NCBI GenBank assembly: GCA_020630035.1
Contig: JAHDCB010000006.1
Location: 1 to 19,304 of the forward strand
Direction: 5' to 3'
Source: Gammaproteobacteria bacterium
Lineage (GTDB): Bacteria; Pseudomonadota; Gammaproteobacteria; Chromatiales; Chromatiaceae
Length of the DNA stretch: 19,304 nt
Within the stretch, counting starts at the first letter, position 1; each line of letters starts with the position of its first letter. The notes beneath the pieces are model-generated. The model saw nothing but the letters and a program-made list of their open reading frames with translations, was not told where the DNA came from and ran no database searches. The position numbers and the translations under genes were made by a program. Positions 1 to 8,510 of this stretch are shown piece after piece.

Positions 1-1
1 G

Positions 2-2329
2 ACCTACCTCTGGTCATTCGCTGACCAGGGTACCGGTAGTCTGTATGAGCCTTCAGCCGAGGCATTCTTTGCTGATGCACGGCAGCATTATGGTTATTCG
101 GGAAAAATACCATATTCTGACCACGAAAAAGGACTCAAACTGGCGAACTTGATGCAGGCCAAACCTCAGTTGGTGATATTGGATGGACTGGAGGTGATGC
201 AACAGCCCGAGGCACAGGGCGGCAAATTGCGCCATGCTGGGTTGCAGTCACTGCTCCGCCAATTGGCATTGCATAATCCGGGAATGATCCTGATCACCTC
301 ACGCCAGCCCGTGGTCGAAATACAGCACGACAAAACCGTGGTAACGAAGAAATTGCCACAATTGGACGTTGAGGAGGCCCGGTCTTTATTTCAAGGTGCT
401 AGGCTGCGTGGCACTCAGGCGGAACATGATCAGATCTATGCAGAATGGCAAGGCCATGCACTCTCATTGAACCTGCTTGCGACCTATCTGAAAGAACATG
501 CGGATGGCGATATCCGTTGCCGTCATGAGTTGACTTCGTTGTGGGATTTTCCGCAGGATGAGCCACAGGCGGAGCGGGCCTTTCTGGTGCTACAGGCGTA
601 TGAACAAAAGCTTGCCGACGATGAGGCATTAACCTTGTTGTATCTGCTGGGCTTGTTTGACCAGCCGGTCGGTGCCGACGAAATTGAGCAGCTCAGCCAG
701 GCGAATATCCGCCAATTGCGCCCGATCCAGCAATTGACAGCGAAACAACTGCGTCGGGCGGTACACTGGTTGCGTCGACAGGGCCTGCTGAACAGCAATA
801 CGCAACGACCCGATCCGTTACATGATTCGCACCGGATTGGCTATCCGCTGGACACCCATCCGCTGATTCGCAAATATTTTGCGTATCGGTTTCGCACCGC
901 ATATGCCAGCGACTGGCGTGCCGCGCATCGTGTTCTGTACGATTATTACCGCAAATTGCCGGAACATGAACAGCCGGAAACAGTAGATGAGATGCAGCCA
1001 CTGTTCGCTGCGGTGCGCCACGGGTGTGCCGGTGGCTGGCATGAAGAGGCTTTTAGGAGTGTGTATTACTCGCGTATCTCACGCCAGGAAGGGTGTTTGC
1101 GGAAAAAACTTGGCCAGATCAGCCTGGGTTTGTCAGTGCTCGCGCACTTTTTTGAGTCACCCTGGGATACCCCAGCGGCTGAGCTGACAAATGCTGCTAA
1201 GGGCTTTGTTCTGAATGAGGTAGCACATAACTTGCACTCTTTGGGTCGATTGTGCGAAGCAGTTGTTTCCTATCAGGCTATACAGACGGTACAGCAGGAT
1301 TCGCACAATGCCAGTATCGTGGCCCGCAATATCAGTCATTCTTACCTCGCATTGGGTGATGTTGCTACTGCCAGAGAATTTGCAGAACAAGCGACGGACC
1401 TGGCAAAACCGCCTAAGGATGGCACTCAGCTGGATATGACTGCCAAGGTTCGCTATGCCGATCAGTTTGATCGTATCCTATCTCATGCTGTATTAGCTAA
1501 AGTTCTGAGCGCACAGGGTGATTATGTGGCAGCGCAGGCCAAGTTCGAGTTTGCAGAGCAATTGCAACAAGCTTATCAGTTTGATTTACCACACTCGGAT
1601 GTAGGGTGGGGTTATTGGTATATTGCATGCTGGCTTGCACAGGGTGATTGGGTGAAAGCACAGCAGCGGGCAGACTATGAGCTCCAGCTAGTACCACAAA
1701 TCAGTCGTAATTTACTAGACATAGAACGATACCAGATTACTCAAGGGCGAGCATGTTTGCAGCAGGCATTAGCGCAAGTGTTGCCCGGTCGTAGCTGGCA
1801 TCACTCGGATGAGGTGCCACTGGCGCCTGATGCGCAGGTTTGGCTACCTGTACAACAGGTTGAGTTGAACCTGTCGCCGGCACAGCGGGAGAAAATCACA
1901 ACGTCTTTGATGCAGGCGCAGCACTGGTTGGATCAGGCGGTTGCGACCTTACGTGAATCCAGCCGGGAAGACCGGATACCTCATAGCTTGTTAGCCCGTG
2001 CGGCGGCGAACCGGTATCGTGCCGTGTTGTTGCCGGAACAGCGGGACGCTGCGTGTCCCCAGGCGGCGAACGATTTGCGCGCGGTGGCTGAAGTTGCGGA
2101 GCGATGTGAGATGTTGTTGTTCCTGACAGACTATCACCTGGAGGCGGCCCGCTGGGCCGTGACTGTGCCTGACCAGATGCACTGCTCCGACTGGGCCAAA
2201 CCGATGGGTGAGCTGAGTGCTGCGGAACATTTGCAACAAGCTGAAGACCTGATGCAATCCACTGGCTATGGTTGGCCGAAATCAGCCGTGCGTCATCTGC
2301 ACGAATGTCTGGAGCCTGCAGCGCGTTGA
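2..2329 (+). CDS. STAND (NB-ARC-like) NTPase with TPR-type C-terminus, 5'-partial
   Basis: The frame is open from base 2, so the gene starts left of the window; 775 residues are visible. Counting from the first visible codon, a Walker B-like strand LVILDGLE lies at 57-64, a sensor-like ILITSR at 96-101, a GxP-like GHALSLNLL near 151-159, and a winged-helix signature HPLIRKYF at 286-293. The rest is helical, with repeats such as alanine-rich LSAQGDYVAAQAKFEFAEQL, and it ends in the LQQAEDLMQSTGYGW type of tail seen in bacterial STAND/TPR proteins. The Walker A loop and any N-terminal effector domain (TIR, nuclease, protease or other) lie outside the window. STAND NTPases act as switchable sensors that oligomerise on ligand binding, and many serve in antiphage defence or signalling. 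That role is inferred here and not shown. The gene converges on the toxin-antitoxin module, 18 bases apart. Confidence 0.85.
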   Translation, partial: TYLWSFADQGTGSLYEPSAEAFFADARQHYGYSGKIPYSDHEKGLKLANLMQAKPQLVILDGLEVMQQPEAQGGKLRHAGLQSLLRQLALHNPGMILITSRQPVVEIQHDKTVVTKKLPQLDVEEARSLFQGARLRGTQAEHDQIYAEWQGHALSLNLLATYLKEHADGDIRCRHELTSLWDFPQDEPQAERAFLVLQAYEQKLADDEALTLLYLLGLFDQPVGADEIEQLSQANIRQLRPIQQLTAKQLRRAVHWLRRQGLLNSNTQRPDPLHDSHRIGYPLDTHPLIRKYFAYRFRTAYASDWRAAHRVLYDYYRKLPEHEQPETVDEMQPLFAAVRHGCAGGWHEEAFRSVYYSRISRQEGCLRKKLGQISLGLSVLAHFFESPWDTPAAELTNAAKGFVLNEVAHNLHSLGRLCEAVVSYQAIQTVQQDSHNASIVARNISHSYLALGDVATAREFAEQATDLAKPPKDGTQLDMTAKVRYADQFDRILSHAVLAKVLSAQGDYVAAQAKFEFAEQLQQAYQFDLPHSDVGWGYWYIACWLAQGDWVKAQQRADYELQLVPQISRNLLDIERYQITQGRACLQQALAQVLPGRSWHHSDEVPLAPDAQVWLPVQQVELNLSPAQREKITTSLMQAQHWLDQAVATLRESSREDRIPHSLLARAAANRYRAVLLPEQRDAACPQAANDLRAVAEVAERCEMLLFLTDYHLEAARWAVTVPDQMHCSDWAKPMGELSAAEHLQQAEDLMQSTGYGWPKSAVRHLHECLEPAAR

Positions 2330-2347
2330 ATCAGGAAGCGTCTGTAT

Positions 2348-2881
2348 TCAAGTCACTGACTGGTGTTCGGCAACTGCCAAGGCTGCATGGATCGTCTTAA
2401 AGGGTAGTAACAGAGATAGGGGTGCATCGGTTAATGGTATGGCACCATAACTGGCATACCAGTCAGCCACTTGCTCATTTTTGGCATCAATTAGCAAGGC
2501 GATACCGCCTGTCTGTGCTGCGACCAGAAGACAACGCCGCCCGGCAGCTAGTAACAACTGTCCACCTAGTCCTTGCCCTTGAAAGGAGACATCGACGGCT
2601 AGACGACCCAGGCGAAAGGCGGGTATTTCATGTCTGGGTAAGTTGCGCTGAATCACTTCCGGGGCACGTTGATATGCAATGGATGCCGGGCTGATACTGT
2701 AGTAACCCAAGATCTTGTTATCCTGGTCTCTGATCGCCAGATAGGTCTTTGCTCCGCCTTGCTGATGGCTCTGCCTTGCATAGCGTTGCAGAAATTGGTT
2801 CAGCGTATTATCCCCGCAGTCGAAGGCTGCCCGGTCAAATTTTTTGCTGATTGGTGCTTCATGCCAGCCGGATATTTTCAT
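2348..2881 (-). CDS. GNAT-family acetyltransferase toxin (TacT-like)
   Basis: This is a 177-residue GNAT protein of the type II toxin class that acetylates the amino group of aminoacyl-tRNAs and blocks translation. The N-terminal FDCGDNTLNQFL (20-31) and YYSISPASI (60-68) are typical of this toxin group. The acetyl-CoA pyrophosphate loop is Q-G-Q-G-L-G-G at 101-107. A WYASYGAIPL segment at 141-150 supplies the tyrosine usually proposed as general acid. Its ATG overlaps the stop of the upstream antitoxin in an ATGA, so the two are translationally coupled. The length is normal and no key residue is missing, so it looks intact. The target tRNA cannot be read from the sequence. Confidence 0.9.
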   Translation of the reverse strand: MKISGWHEAPISKKFDRAAFDCGDNTLNQFLQRYARQSHQQGGAKTYLAIRDQDNKILGYYSISPASIAYQRAPEVIQRNLPRHEIPAFRLGRLAVDVSFQGQGLGGQLLLAAGRRCLLVAAQTGGIALLIDAKNEQVADWYASYGAIPLTDAPLSLLLPFKTIHAALAVAEHQSVT

Positions 2882-3156
2882 GCCATGTCTGGTAAGCCGA
2901 ATGCGGCAGCCTGTAATCTGGCATTTGGTGCTGGAGGGTTATCTAATAAATCCAGTATCTGTTGGCTATCTCTGTGGGTTAGTTCTAACTGTTCATGTTG
3001 TCTGATCACCTGGTGTGCCATAGAGACGGCATGACGGATGACAAATTCTGTTAAGTGGCTGTGTTGTAAGACCGCAGCGCGTAATAAGAGTGATTTGTCT
3101 TCTGCGGCAATTCGTAACGACAGGCGGTTATTGGTCTCTATCGGGTTCTGAGGCAT
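2878..3156 (-). CDS. DUF1778 ribbon-helix-helix antitoxin (TacA-like)
   Basis: This is a 92-residue antitoxin paired with the GNAT toxin. NRLSLRIAAEDKSLLLRAA (about 9-28), followed by TEFVIRHAV, is the RHH DNA-binding fold of DUF1778 proteins. The C-terminal part, with the DLLDNPPAPN segment, is the usual toxin-wrapping tail. I chose the ATG at 3156 because AAGGAG sits 8-9 bases upstream; an in-frame TTG at 3198 has no comparable site. It precedes the toxin with a 4-base overlap. Members of this family neutralise the toxin and repress their own operon. The inverted repeat at 3170-3198, which overlaps the ribosome-binding site, is the obvious operator candidate. Confidence 0.9.
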   Translation of the reverse strand: MPQNPIETNNRLSLRIAAEDKSLLLRAAVLQHSHLTEFVIRHAVSMAHQVIRQHEQLELTHRDSQQILDLLDNPPAPNARLQAAAFGLPDMA

Positions 3157-3169
3157 TTCTGGGTTCTCC

Positions 3170-3198
3170 TTGTTGTACGCTTTCAAATAGTACAACAA
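3170..3198. promoter_or_regulatory. Perfect 9-bp inverted repeat, candidate TA operator
   Basis: TTGTTGTAC (3170-3178) and GTACAACAA (3190-3198) form a perfect inverted repeat with an 11-base spacer. It lies 14-42 bases upstream of the antitoxin start and overlaps its ribosome-binding site. It also lies 26 bases upstream of the divergent holA start. Autoregulation of RHH antitoxins through such repeats is well known; binding here is inferred. Confidence 0.6.
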
Positions 3199-3223
3199 AC
3201 TAACAAGATGTGAAACAAGTGAT

Positions 3224-4213
3224 ATGCGTTTACGAGCGGATCAATTAGCGGCAGCACTGGCGAAACGACTGGCACCGGTGTATGTGCTCAGCGGCGACGA
3301 ACCATTGCAGTTGCAGGAATCAGGCGATGTGATTCGGGCGGCGGCACGTGCCGCTGGTTTTGCGCAGCGCGAGGTGCTGACTGCCGAGCCTGGGTTTGCC
3401 TGGACGCAGTTGCTGGCGGCCAGCCAGAGTCGGTCGTTGTTTGCGGATAAAAAGGTGCTGGATCTACGGGTGCCGCAGGGCAAGCCGGGGAAGGAAGGGG
3501 GGCAGATCTTGCAGACGTATGCCGCAGCACCGCCGCCGGATACCTTGTTGCTGGTAACGCTGCCAAAGCTGGAACGTGCGCAGCAACAGGCTAAATGGTT
3601 GCAACAGCTAGCGCAGGCGGGTGTCTGGGTGCCGATCTGGCCGATTGAGGGGCCTGCGCTGGTGCGTTGGGTTACGCAACGGCTGCAACAGGCTGGGTTG
3701 CAGCCAGCTCCTGAGGTAGCACCTTGGCTGGCTGCGCAGGTGGAGGGGAATCTGCTGGCTGCGCGTCAGGAGATTGATAAACTGCGGTTATTGCTGCCAC
3801 CCGGTCCGTTGCGGCTGCCGGAGGCATCTGCGGTGGTGTCGGAGCAGGCGCGGTTTCATGTGTTCGGTCTGGCGGAGGCCGCCCTGCGTGGCGATCCGGC
3901 GCGTTGCTGGAAGATGCTGGCTGGGCTGCAACAGGAGGGTATTGCGGCACCGGTGGTGCTTTGGGCGTTGCACCGCGAGTTGAGTTTGCTGGCTGAGCTG
4001 GCGGCTAAGCTCAGCCAGGGTAGTCAGCCTGAGGCGGTGTTGGCAAAGATCTGGCCGCAACAGCGGCGACCGGTGTTGCAGCAGGCGTTGCGGCGTCAGC
4101 GTGACTGGCTGGCGTTGCTTGGTCTGTGTCACACGATTGATGCGGTGGTGAAGGGTGCTGAGCCTGGTGATCCGTGGTTGTTGTTGGAGCAGTTGTGCGC
4201 GCGGATAGCCTGA
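3224..4213 (+). CDS. holA: DNA polymerase III subunit delta
   Basis: This 329-residue protein matches the delta subunit of the clamp loader (E. coli HolA is about 343 residues). The N-terminal AAA+-like domain opens with the APVYVLSGDEPLQLQE segment (17-32). SLF at 71-73 corresponds to the hydrophobic wedge that opens the beta clamp. The C-terminal helical collar domain includes FHVFGLAEAALRGD and VVLWALHREL. It lacks Walker motifs, as expected for delta. No strong ribosome-binding site precedes the ATG. In many gammaproteobacteria holA follows lptE and leuS; here a divergent toxin-antitoxin module sits directly upstream. The stop is 3 bases from the convergent zapE stop. Confidence 0.93.
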   Translation: MRLRADQLAAALAKRLAPVYVLSGDEPLQLQESGDVIRAAARAAGFAQREVLTAEPGFAWTQLLAASQSRSLFADKKVLDLRVPQGKPGKEGGQILQTYAAAPPPDTLLLVTLPKLERAQQQAKWLQQLAQAGVWVPIWPIEGPALVRWVTQRLQQAGLQPAPEVAPWLAAQVEGNLLAARQEIDKLRLLLPPGPLRLPEASAVVSEQARFHVFGLAEAALRGDPARCWKMLAGLQQEGIAAPVVLWALHRELSLLAELAAKLSQGSQPEAVLAKIWPQQRRPVLQQALRRQRDWLALLGLCHTIDAVVKGAEPGDPWLLLEQLCARIA

Positions 4214-4216
4214 GTG

Positions 4217-5281
4217 TTACCCGGTAAGGGTGAGCTGGTGCTGCATTTCGTGCAGTCGGCTCAGGGTGCGCTGAAATTCAAAGGTCAGGCGCTCACCCCG
4301 GTAGAGCTCTGCGGCGGGCACGGCGGCACTGATCACGACTTGTTTGCGCCGGTCGTATAGTTCGTCGATCAGGGCGATAAAGCGGCGCATCGGGTCGTCA
4401 TCGTCAGCGGTCATCGCCGGGATGTCGGAGATGAACACGATGGCATACTGGTCGGCCAGTGCGATGTAGTCGTGCTGGCTGCGTGGCGGGCCGCATAGTA
4501 CCTGGAACTCGAACCAGATGACTTGGGGGGTGCGTTGCTGGTAGTTGATCTCGCGGTCTTGTATCCGGATCTGGCCCGCCGGGTCGTGGGTCTCTGCGGC
4601 CAACTGCTGGAACATATGTTGCAGCCGCTGGGTTGTGGTTGTATTCAACGGGTATTGGTAGGCCTGCCCGGCAGCGGCCACCGCCTGGCGATGATCTTGT
4701 TCCCCGCCCGCCGCTAGTACTTGGGTATGTTGTTCCAGCAGGGCGATTGCGGGCAGGAACCGGTCGCGCTGGATGCCATTCGGATATAGCCCGGTGGGTG
4801 GTACGTTGGAGGTGGTGATCAGGATCAGGCCGCGCCGGAACAGGCCACGTAGCAGTCCGTCAAAGATCATTGCATCGCCGATATCAATCACGTGAAATTC
4901 GTCCAGACACAGGATGCGCCAGTCAGTGGCCATTTGTGCGGCCAGTTGGTCCAGTGGTTCTTTGTTGTGTTTCAGTTGCGCCAGTCGCTGGTGTACCTGC
5001 TGCATAAAGTGGTGGAAGTGCAGCCGTTGTTTGCGCGGTTCCGGCAGGTGTTCAAAAAACAGATCCATCAGCCAGGTCTTGCCGCGCCCGACTGAGCCCC
5101 AGATATACAGGCCTGGAATCGGCTCTGTTCGTTGGTTCAGCCAGCGTCGCCAGCCGGTGACCGATGGCACGGCCAGTGCATCTGCGATCTGTTGTAGTGC
5201 TGTCAGGATGGGTTGTTGTGCCGGGTCGGCACAAAAGCCGTGTTGTTGCAGGCGTTCCTGGTAGCGTTGATAAAGTTGCAT
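4217..5281 (-). CDS. zapE: Cell division protein ZapE (AFG1-like ATPase)
   Basis: This is a 354-residue P-loop ATPase. Walker A GSVGRGKT is at 62-69 and Walker B ILCLDEFHVID starts at 123; the sensor region follows with LILITTSNVPP, the family's hallmark. ZapE/YhcM associates with the Z ring and destabilises FtsZ polymers late in division, especially under low-oxygen or heat stress in E. coli. The length is close to that of E. coli ZapE (about 375). It starts 12 bases downstream of the rluD stop on the same strand, so the two are probably co-transcribed. It converges on holA with almost no intergenic space. Confidence 0.93.
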   Translation of the reverse strand: MQLYQRYQERLQQHGFCADPAQQPILTALQQIADALAVPSVTGWRRWLNQRTEPIPGLYIWGSVGRGKTWLMDLFFEHLPEPRKQRLHFHHFMQQVHQRLAQLKHNKEPLDQLAAQMATDWRILCLDEFHVIDIGDAMIFDGLLRGLFRRGLILITTSNVPPTGLYPNGIQRDRFLPAIALLEQHTQVLAAGGEQDHRQAVAAAGQAYQYPLNTTTTQRLQHMFQQLAAETHDPAGQIRIQDREINYQQRTPQVIWFEFQVLCGPPRSQHDYIALADQYAIVFISDIPAMTADDDDPMRRFIALIDELYDRRKQVVISAAVPAAELYRGERLTFEFQRTLSRLHEMQHQLTLTG

Positions 5282-5293
5282 AGGCGCTAATGA

Positions 5294-6259
5294 TCAGTCA
5301 GGCGTGTTGGTGTCTGCGGCCAGGGTGGTCAGCAGGTCGCTCAGGTCGTCCGGGATTGGTGCTGTCCAGCTGAGTTGTTGCCCGGTTGCCGGGTGTGCCA
5401 GGCTGAGTCTCTGCGCGTGTAATGCTTGGCGTTTGAACTGGCGCAGTTGTTGTTGCAGTGCCGGGCTTGCGCCTGCGGGTAGTTGCAGGCGTCCGCCGTA
5501 TACCGGATCGCCGCACAGCGGATGGCGGATCGCTGCCATATGTACCCGAATCTGATGAGTGCGTCCGGTTTCCAGTTGTACCCGCAGCAGGGTGTGGTGG
5601 GCAAAGCGGGTATCGACCCGGTAGTGGGTTACGGCAGGTTTGCCCAGTGGATGCACGGCCATGCAGGTGCGCCGGGTTGGATGGCGTCCGATCGGTTGCT
5701 CAATCCGTCCACCAGCCGTCACGACGCCGGTGACCAGCGCCAGGTAATTGCGTTGTACCGCATGTGTTGCCAGTGCTGTGACCAGTGTCTGATAGGCACG
5801 CTGTGTTCTGGCCACGACCATCAGGCCGGTAGTGTCTTTATCCAGCCGGTGTACTATGCCGGCCCGTGGCAGGATGCTCAGGGCTGGATCGTAATGCAGC
5901 AGGCCATTCTGGAGTGTGCCATCCGGGCAGCCGGCTGCCGGATGTACCACCAGTCCGGCTGGCTTGTTGAGTACCAGGATGTGTTCGTCGGCAAAGCGGA
6001 TATCCAGCGGTATCGCTTCTGGCTGACACTTGCTGTGGGCTGTGATCTGTGCGTGCAGGATGATCTGGTCGTGGGTTTGTATTTTGTCGCGTGGGCGTCG
6101 GGTCTCGCCGTTCACTGTCACCTGGCCGGCACGGATCCAGTCTTGTAGCTGGCGGCGTGAATAGTCTGGCCATAATTGTGCCAGTGCCTGATCCAACCGT
6201 TTACCGGCCAGTTCGGTCTCAATCTCTGCCTGATGTGTTTGTATGCGCGTGCTGGACAA
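5294..6259 (-). CDS. rluD: 23S rRNA pseudouridine synthase RluD
   Basis: This 321-residue RluA-family enzyme isomerises uridines 1911, 1915 and 1917 in helix 69 of 23S rRNA. An S4 RNA-binding domain occupies about residues 18-75. The catalytic motif HRLDKDTTG at 137-145 contains the nucleophilic Asp140. The downstream LETGRTHQIRVHMA segment is the conserved C-terminal uridine-binding motif. Divergence from bamD is the gene order seen in many gammaproteobacteria and supports RluD over RluA or RluC. It is followed by zapE after 12 bases. Confidence 0.93.
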   Translation of the reverse strand: MSSTRIQTHQAEIETELAGKRLDQALAQLWPDYSRRQLQDWIRAGQVTVNGETRRPRDKIQTHDQIILHAQITAHSKCQPEAIPLDIRFADEHILVLNKPAGLVVHPAAGCPDGTLQNGLLHYDPALSILPRAGIVHRLDKDTTGLMVVARTQRAYQTLVTALATHAVQRNYLALVTGVVTAGGRIEQPIGRHPTRRTCMAVHPLGKPAVTHYRVDTRFAHHTLLRVQLETGRTHQIRVHMAAIRHPLCGDPVYGGRLQLPAGASPALQQQLRQFKRQALHAQRLSLAHPATGQQLSWTAPIPDDLSDLLTTLAADTNTPD

Positions 6260-6274
6260 AGTGATGGGTTCTCG

Positions 6275-6305
6275 TTACATTGCTTCGGCTGAGGGTATAG
6301 ATAAT
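6275..6305 (+). promoter_or_regulatory. Possible bamD promoter in the rluD/bamD divergent region
   Basis: TTACAT (6275-6280) is followed by the overlapping -10 candidates TATAGA (6296-6301, spacing 15) and GATAAT (6300-6305, spacing 19). Neither spacing is ideal, so this is a tentative assignment for a 72-base divergent region that must hold both promoters. Confidence 0.35.
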
Positions 6306-6331
6306 CGCTTTTTATGACACGAGGATCACTC

Positions 6332-7147
6332 ATGACACGCTGGATCAGCGTTTTTTCATTGGTTATGTTGCTCAGTGCCTGCGCCAGTCTGGGCGAACAG
6401 GATGTTACCGCCGGCTGGGATGAGCAGACATTGTATGAACGGGCTACGGCGAAGTTTAAGGCCGGGGATTATGCCAGAGCTGCCGAATTTTACAAAAAGT
6501 TGCATGTTCGCCATCCCTACGGCAAATTTTCGCAACAGGCTCTGTTGAATATTGCGTATGCGTATTATCGTCTGGAAGAGCCTTACAATGCCTTAGCGGC
6601 GGCTGATGAGTTTATCCGGTTCTATCCAAGTCACTCTGCGGTGGCCTATGCCTATTATCTGCGTGGTCTGGTCAGCTTCAGCCCGGCATCAAGTATCTTT
6701 GACCGGTTGTTGCCGACGGATAGTACGCAGCGTGATGCCGGTACTGCACTGGATGCGTATCAGGATTTTGCCAAGGTCGTGGAGTTATATCCTGACTCGG
6801 AATATGCACAAGATGCGCGTCAGCGGATGTTATATCTGCGGAATAATCTGGCACGGAATGAAATTCATATCGCACGCTTTTATCTGAAGCGTGGTGCCTT
6901 TCTGGCAGCCGCTAACCGGGCGAATTATGTGGTACAGCATTATCCGCGCACACCTGTTGTGAGAACGGCCTTAGAGATTATGATCACTGCCTACGAACAG
7001 CTTGGTCTGGAGCAGTTGGCTGCGGATGCGCGTCAGGTTCTGGCGTTAAATCAGGATAATGGCAGCCTGATTGATGATGCACAGTTTCGGCAGGAACCGG
7101 GCTGGCTGGAACAAGCCTGGCAATATCTTGAGCTGGACAAAAACTAA
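6332..7147 (+). CDS. bamD: Outer membrane assembly lipoprotein BamD
   Basis: This is a 271-residue lipoprotein of the BAM complex, which inserts beta-barrel proteins into the outer membrane. The signal peptide ends in lipobox LSAC with Cys17 as the lipidated residue. TPR-like repeats follow, including YERATAKFKAGDYARAAEFY, the HPYGKFSQQALLNIAYAYY stretch and FIRFYPSH. I prefer the ATG at 6332 to the in-frame one at 6314, because GAGGA stands 6 bases before it and the signal peptide then has the usual length. A direct repeat, ATGACACG, occurs at both possible starts. The protein is somewhat longer than E. coli BamD (about 245). It heads a bamD-gmhB-plsC run. Confidence 0.93.
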   Translation: MTRWISVFSLVMLLSACASLGEQDVTAGWDEQTLYERATAKFKAGDYARAAEFYKKLHVRHPYGKFSQQALLNIAYAYYRLEEPYNALAAADEFIRFYPSHSAVAYAYYLRGLVSFSPASSIFDRLLPTDSTQRDAGTALDAYQDFAKVVELYPDSEYAQDARQRMLYLRNNLARNEIHIARFYLKRGAFLAAANRANYVVQHYPRTPVVRTALEIMITAYEQLGLEQLAADARQVLALNQDNGSLIDDAQFRQEPGWLEQAWQYLELDKN

Positions 7148-7155
7148 CTTGCAGC

Positions 7156-7695
7156 ATGCGCCTGATTATTCTTGATCGCGATGGTGTGATTAACCAGGAT
7201 TCTGATCAATATGTGAAACACCCGGACGAGTGGCATGCCTTGCCCGGTAGTCTGGTTGCGATTGCGCAGTTTAATCAGGCCGGAGTGCAGGTTGCTGTGG
7301 CCACGAATCAGTCTGGCCTGGCGCGTGGGTTGTTTGATACGGCTACTCTGGATGCCATGCATGTCAAAATGCGGGCTGAGCTGGCTGCTGTGGGTGGCCA
7401 TATTGACCATCTGGTATATTGCCCGCACGGGCCGGATGATGGCTGTGCCTGTCGCAAGCCGAGGCCTGGTTTGTATCAACAGATTGCGGCACATTTTGGC
7501 TGTAGTCTGCGTGACGTGCCGGTCGTCGGGGATAGTGCTCGTGACCTGGCCGCAGCAGTGCAGGTTGCTGCCCACCCGATCCGGGTATTGACCGGGAAGG
7601 GTGCACGTACCGCACAGGATCCGGTGTGGGCGCACACCCCGGTGTTTGCCAATCTGCAACAAGCGGTCCCTTACATCCTGGAACGATTGTTATGA
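7156..7695 (+). CDS. gmhB: D-glycero-beta-D-manno-heptose-1,7-bisphosphate 7-phosphatase
   Basis: This 179-residue HAD-superfamily phosphatase removes the 7-phosphate in ADP-heptose synthesis for the LPS inner core. The nucleophile motif LDRDGVIN places Asp7 and Asp9 in the active site. TNQSG near residue 50 is HAD motif II. The zinc site CPHGPDDGCACRKP is diagnostic of GmhB, and GDSARD is HAD motif IV. It starts 8 bases after bamD and overlaps plsC in an ATGA. A gmhB-plsC pair is common in proteobacteria. Confidence 0.93.
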   Translation: MRLIILDRDGVINQDSDQYVKHPDEWHALPGSLVAIAQFNQAGVQVAVATNQSGLARGLFDTATLDAMHVKMRAELAAVGGHIDHLVYCPHGPDDGCACRKPRPGLYQQIAAHFGCSLRDVPVVGDSARDLAAAVQVAAHPIRVLTGKGARTAQDPVWAHTPVFANLQQAVPYILERLL

Positions 7696-8438
7696 CTCTG
7701 TTACGTGCTATTGTTTATTTTGGTCTGCTGCTGGTTACTGTCCTGCTGTATGGTACGGTAGCACTCATGCTGTACCGGTTTGTTCCGGAGCACTATATTG
7801 ATCAGATTGTGCAGCGTTGGTCGCAGGCGAATGCCTGGTTGCAGAAGGTGATCTGTGGCCTGGATGTCCGGGTTGCAGGACGTGAGCATCTGGCTGCGGC
7901 TCCCTGTGTGTTGATGGTGAAGCATCAATCAGCCTGGGAGACGATTACGTTACACCACCATCTGCCGAAGCGTCAGGCCTGGGTGCTGAAAAAGTCGTTG
8001 TTGCATATCCCGATACTGGGCTGGGTGTTGCGGATCGGTAGTTTTATCCCGATAGACCGGAATGCTGGGCGACGTGCCATGCTGGATCTGATCCGAGCTG
8101 GTGGTGATGCCCTGAATGCCGGGCGTAGTGTCCTGATCTTTCCGGAAGGCACCCGCACCGCACCGGGTGAGCGGCAGAAATATAATGTCGGTGGTGCGAT
8201 GCTGGCACAAAAAACTGGCTATCCGGTGGTGCCGATTGCACATAATGCCGGTGTTTATTGGGCGCGGCGTGGGTTGAAAAAATATTCGGGCACTATTCAG
8301 GTGCGGATTGGGCCGCCGATCACAACGACAGACAAAAGCACCAAAGAGATTCTGGCACTGACCGAAGCTTGGATAGAAGACACTATGCAGACCCTGCCGA
8401 CGCAACGTGCAGCACCATCTGTCTCTCATACCGCCTGA
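7692..8438 (+). CDS. plsC: 1-acyl-sn-glycerol-3-phosphate acyltransferase
   Basis: This 248-residue membrane-bound acyltransferase forms phosphatidic acid from lysophosphatidic acid. A hydrophobic N-terminal anchor spans about 6-28. Acyltransferase motif I is KHQSAWE, with His78 and Glu83; this HX4E variant of HX4D is common in the 'KHQSAWET' branch. GSFIPIDR at 116-123 is motif II and FPEGTR at 150-155 is motif III. The ATG overlaps the gmhB stop, and a longer in-frame start inside gmhB was not preferred because coupling at ATGA is the simpler reading. The product may be a second PlsC paralogue, which cannot be judged here. Confidence 0.9.
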   Translation: MTLLRAIVYFGLLLVTVLLYGTVALMLYRFVPEHYIDQIVQRWSQANAWLQKVICGLDVRVAGREHLAAAPCVLMVKHQSAWETITLHHHLPKRQAWVLKKSLLHIPILGWVLRIGSFIPIDRNAGRRAMLDLIRAGGDALNAGRSVLIFPEGTRTAPGERQKYNVGGAMLAQKTGYPVVPIAHNAGVYWARRGLKKYSGTIQVRIGPPITTTDKSTKEILALTEAWIEDTMQTLPTQRAAPSVSHTA

Positions 8439-8510
8439 TCGGGATAAGCTGGTAATCCTCCGTTGTTCCTGGTTTAGCTATACGGGCATTCATGTAGTAA
8501 AAAAGCATAG

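Noticed and set aside
5483..6148. Plus-strand open frame of 221 codons inside rluD
   Set aside because: It is antisense to an intact, well-conserved rluD; its cysteine- and tryptophan-rich translation is typical of a shadow frame.
6314..6331. Upstream ATG for bamD adding MTRGSL
   Set aside because: The GAGGA site fits the ATG at 6332, and the lipoprotein signal peptide has normal length from there.
7692..7927. HX4E instead of HX4D in PlsC as a sign of inactivation
   Set aside because: The KHQSAWET form is the normal motif in a large proteobacterial branch of this family.
7950..8429. Minus-strand frame of 159 codons inside plsC
   Set aside because: It is opposite an intact plsC with all motifs and has no start signal or domain.
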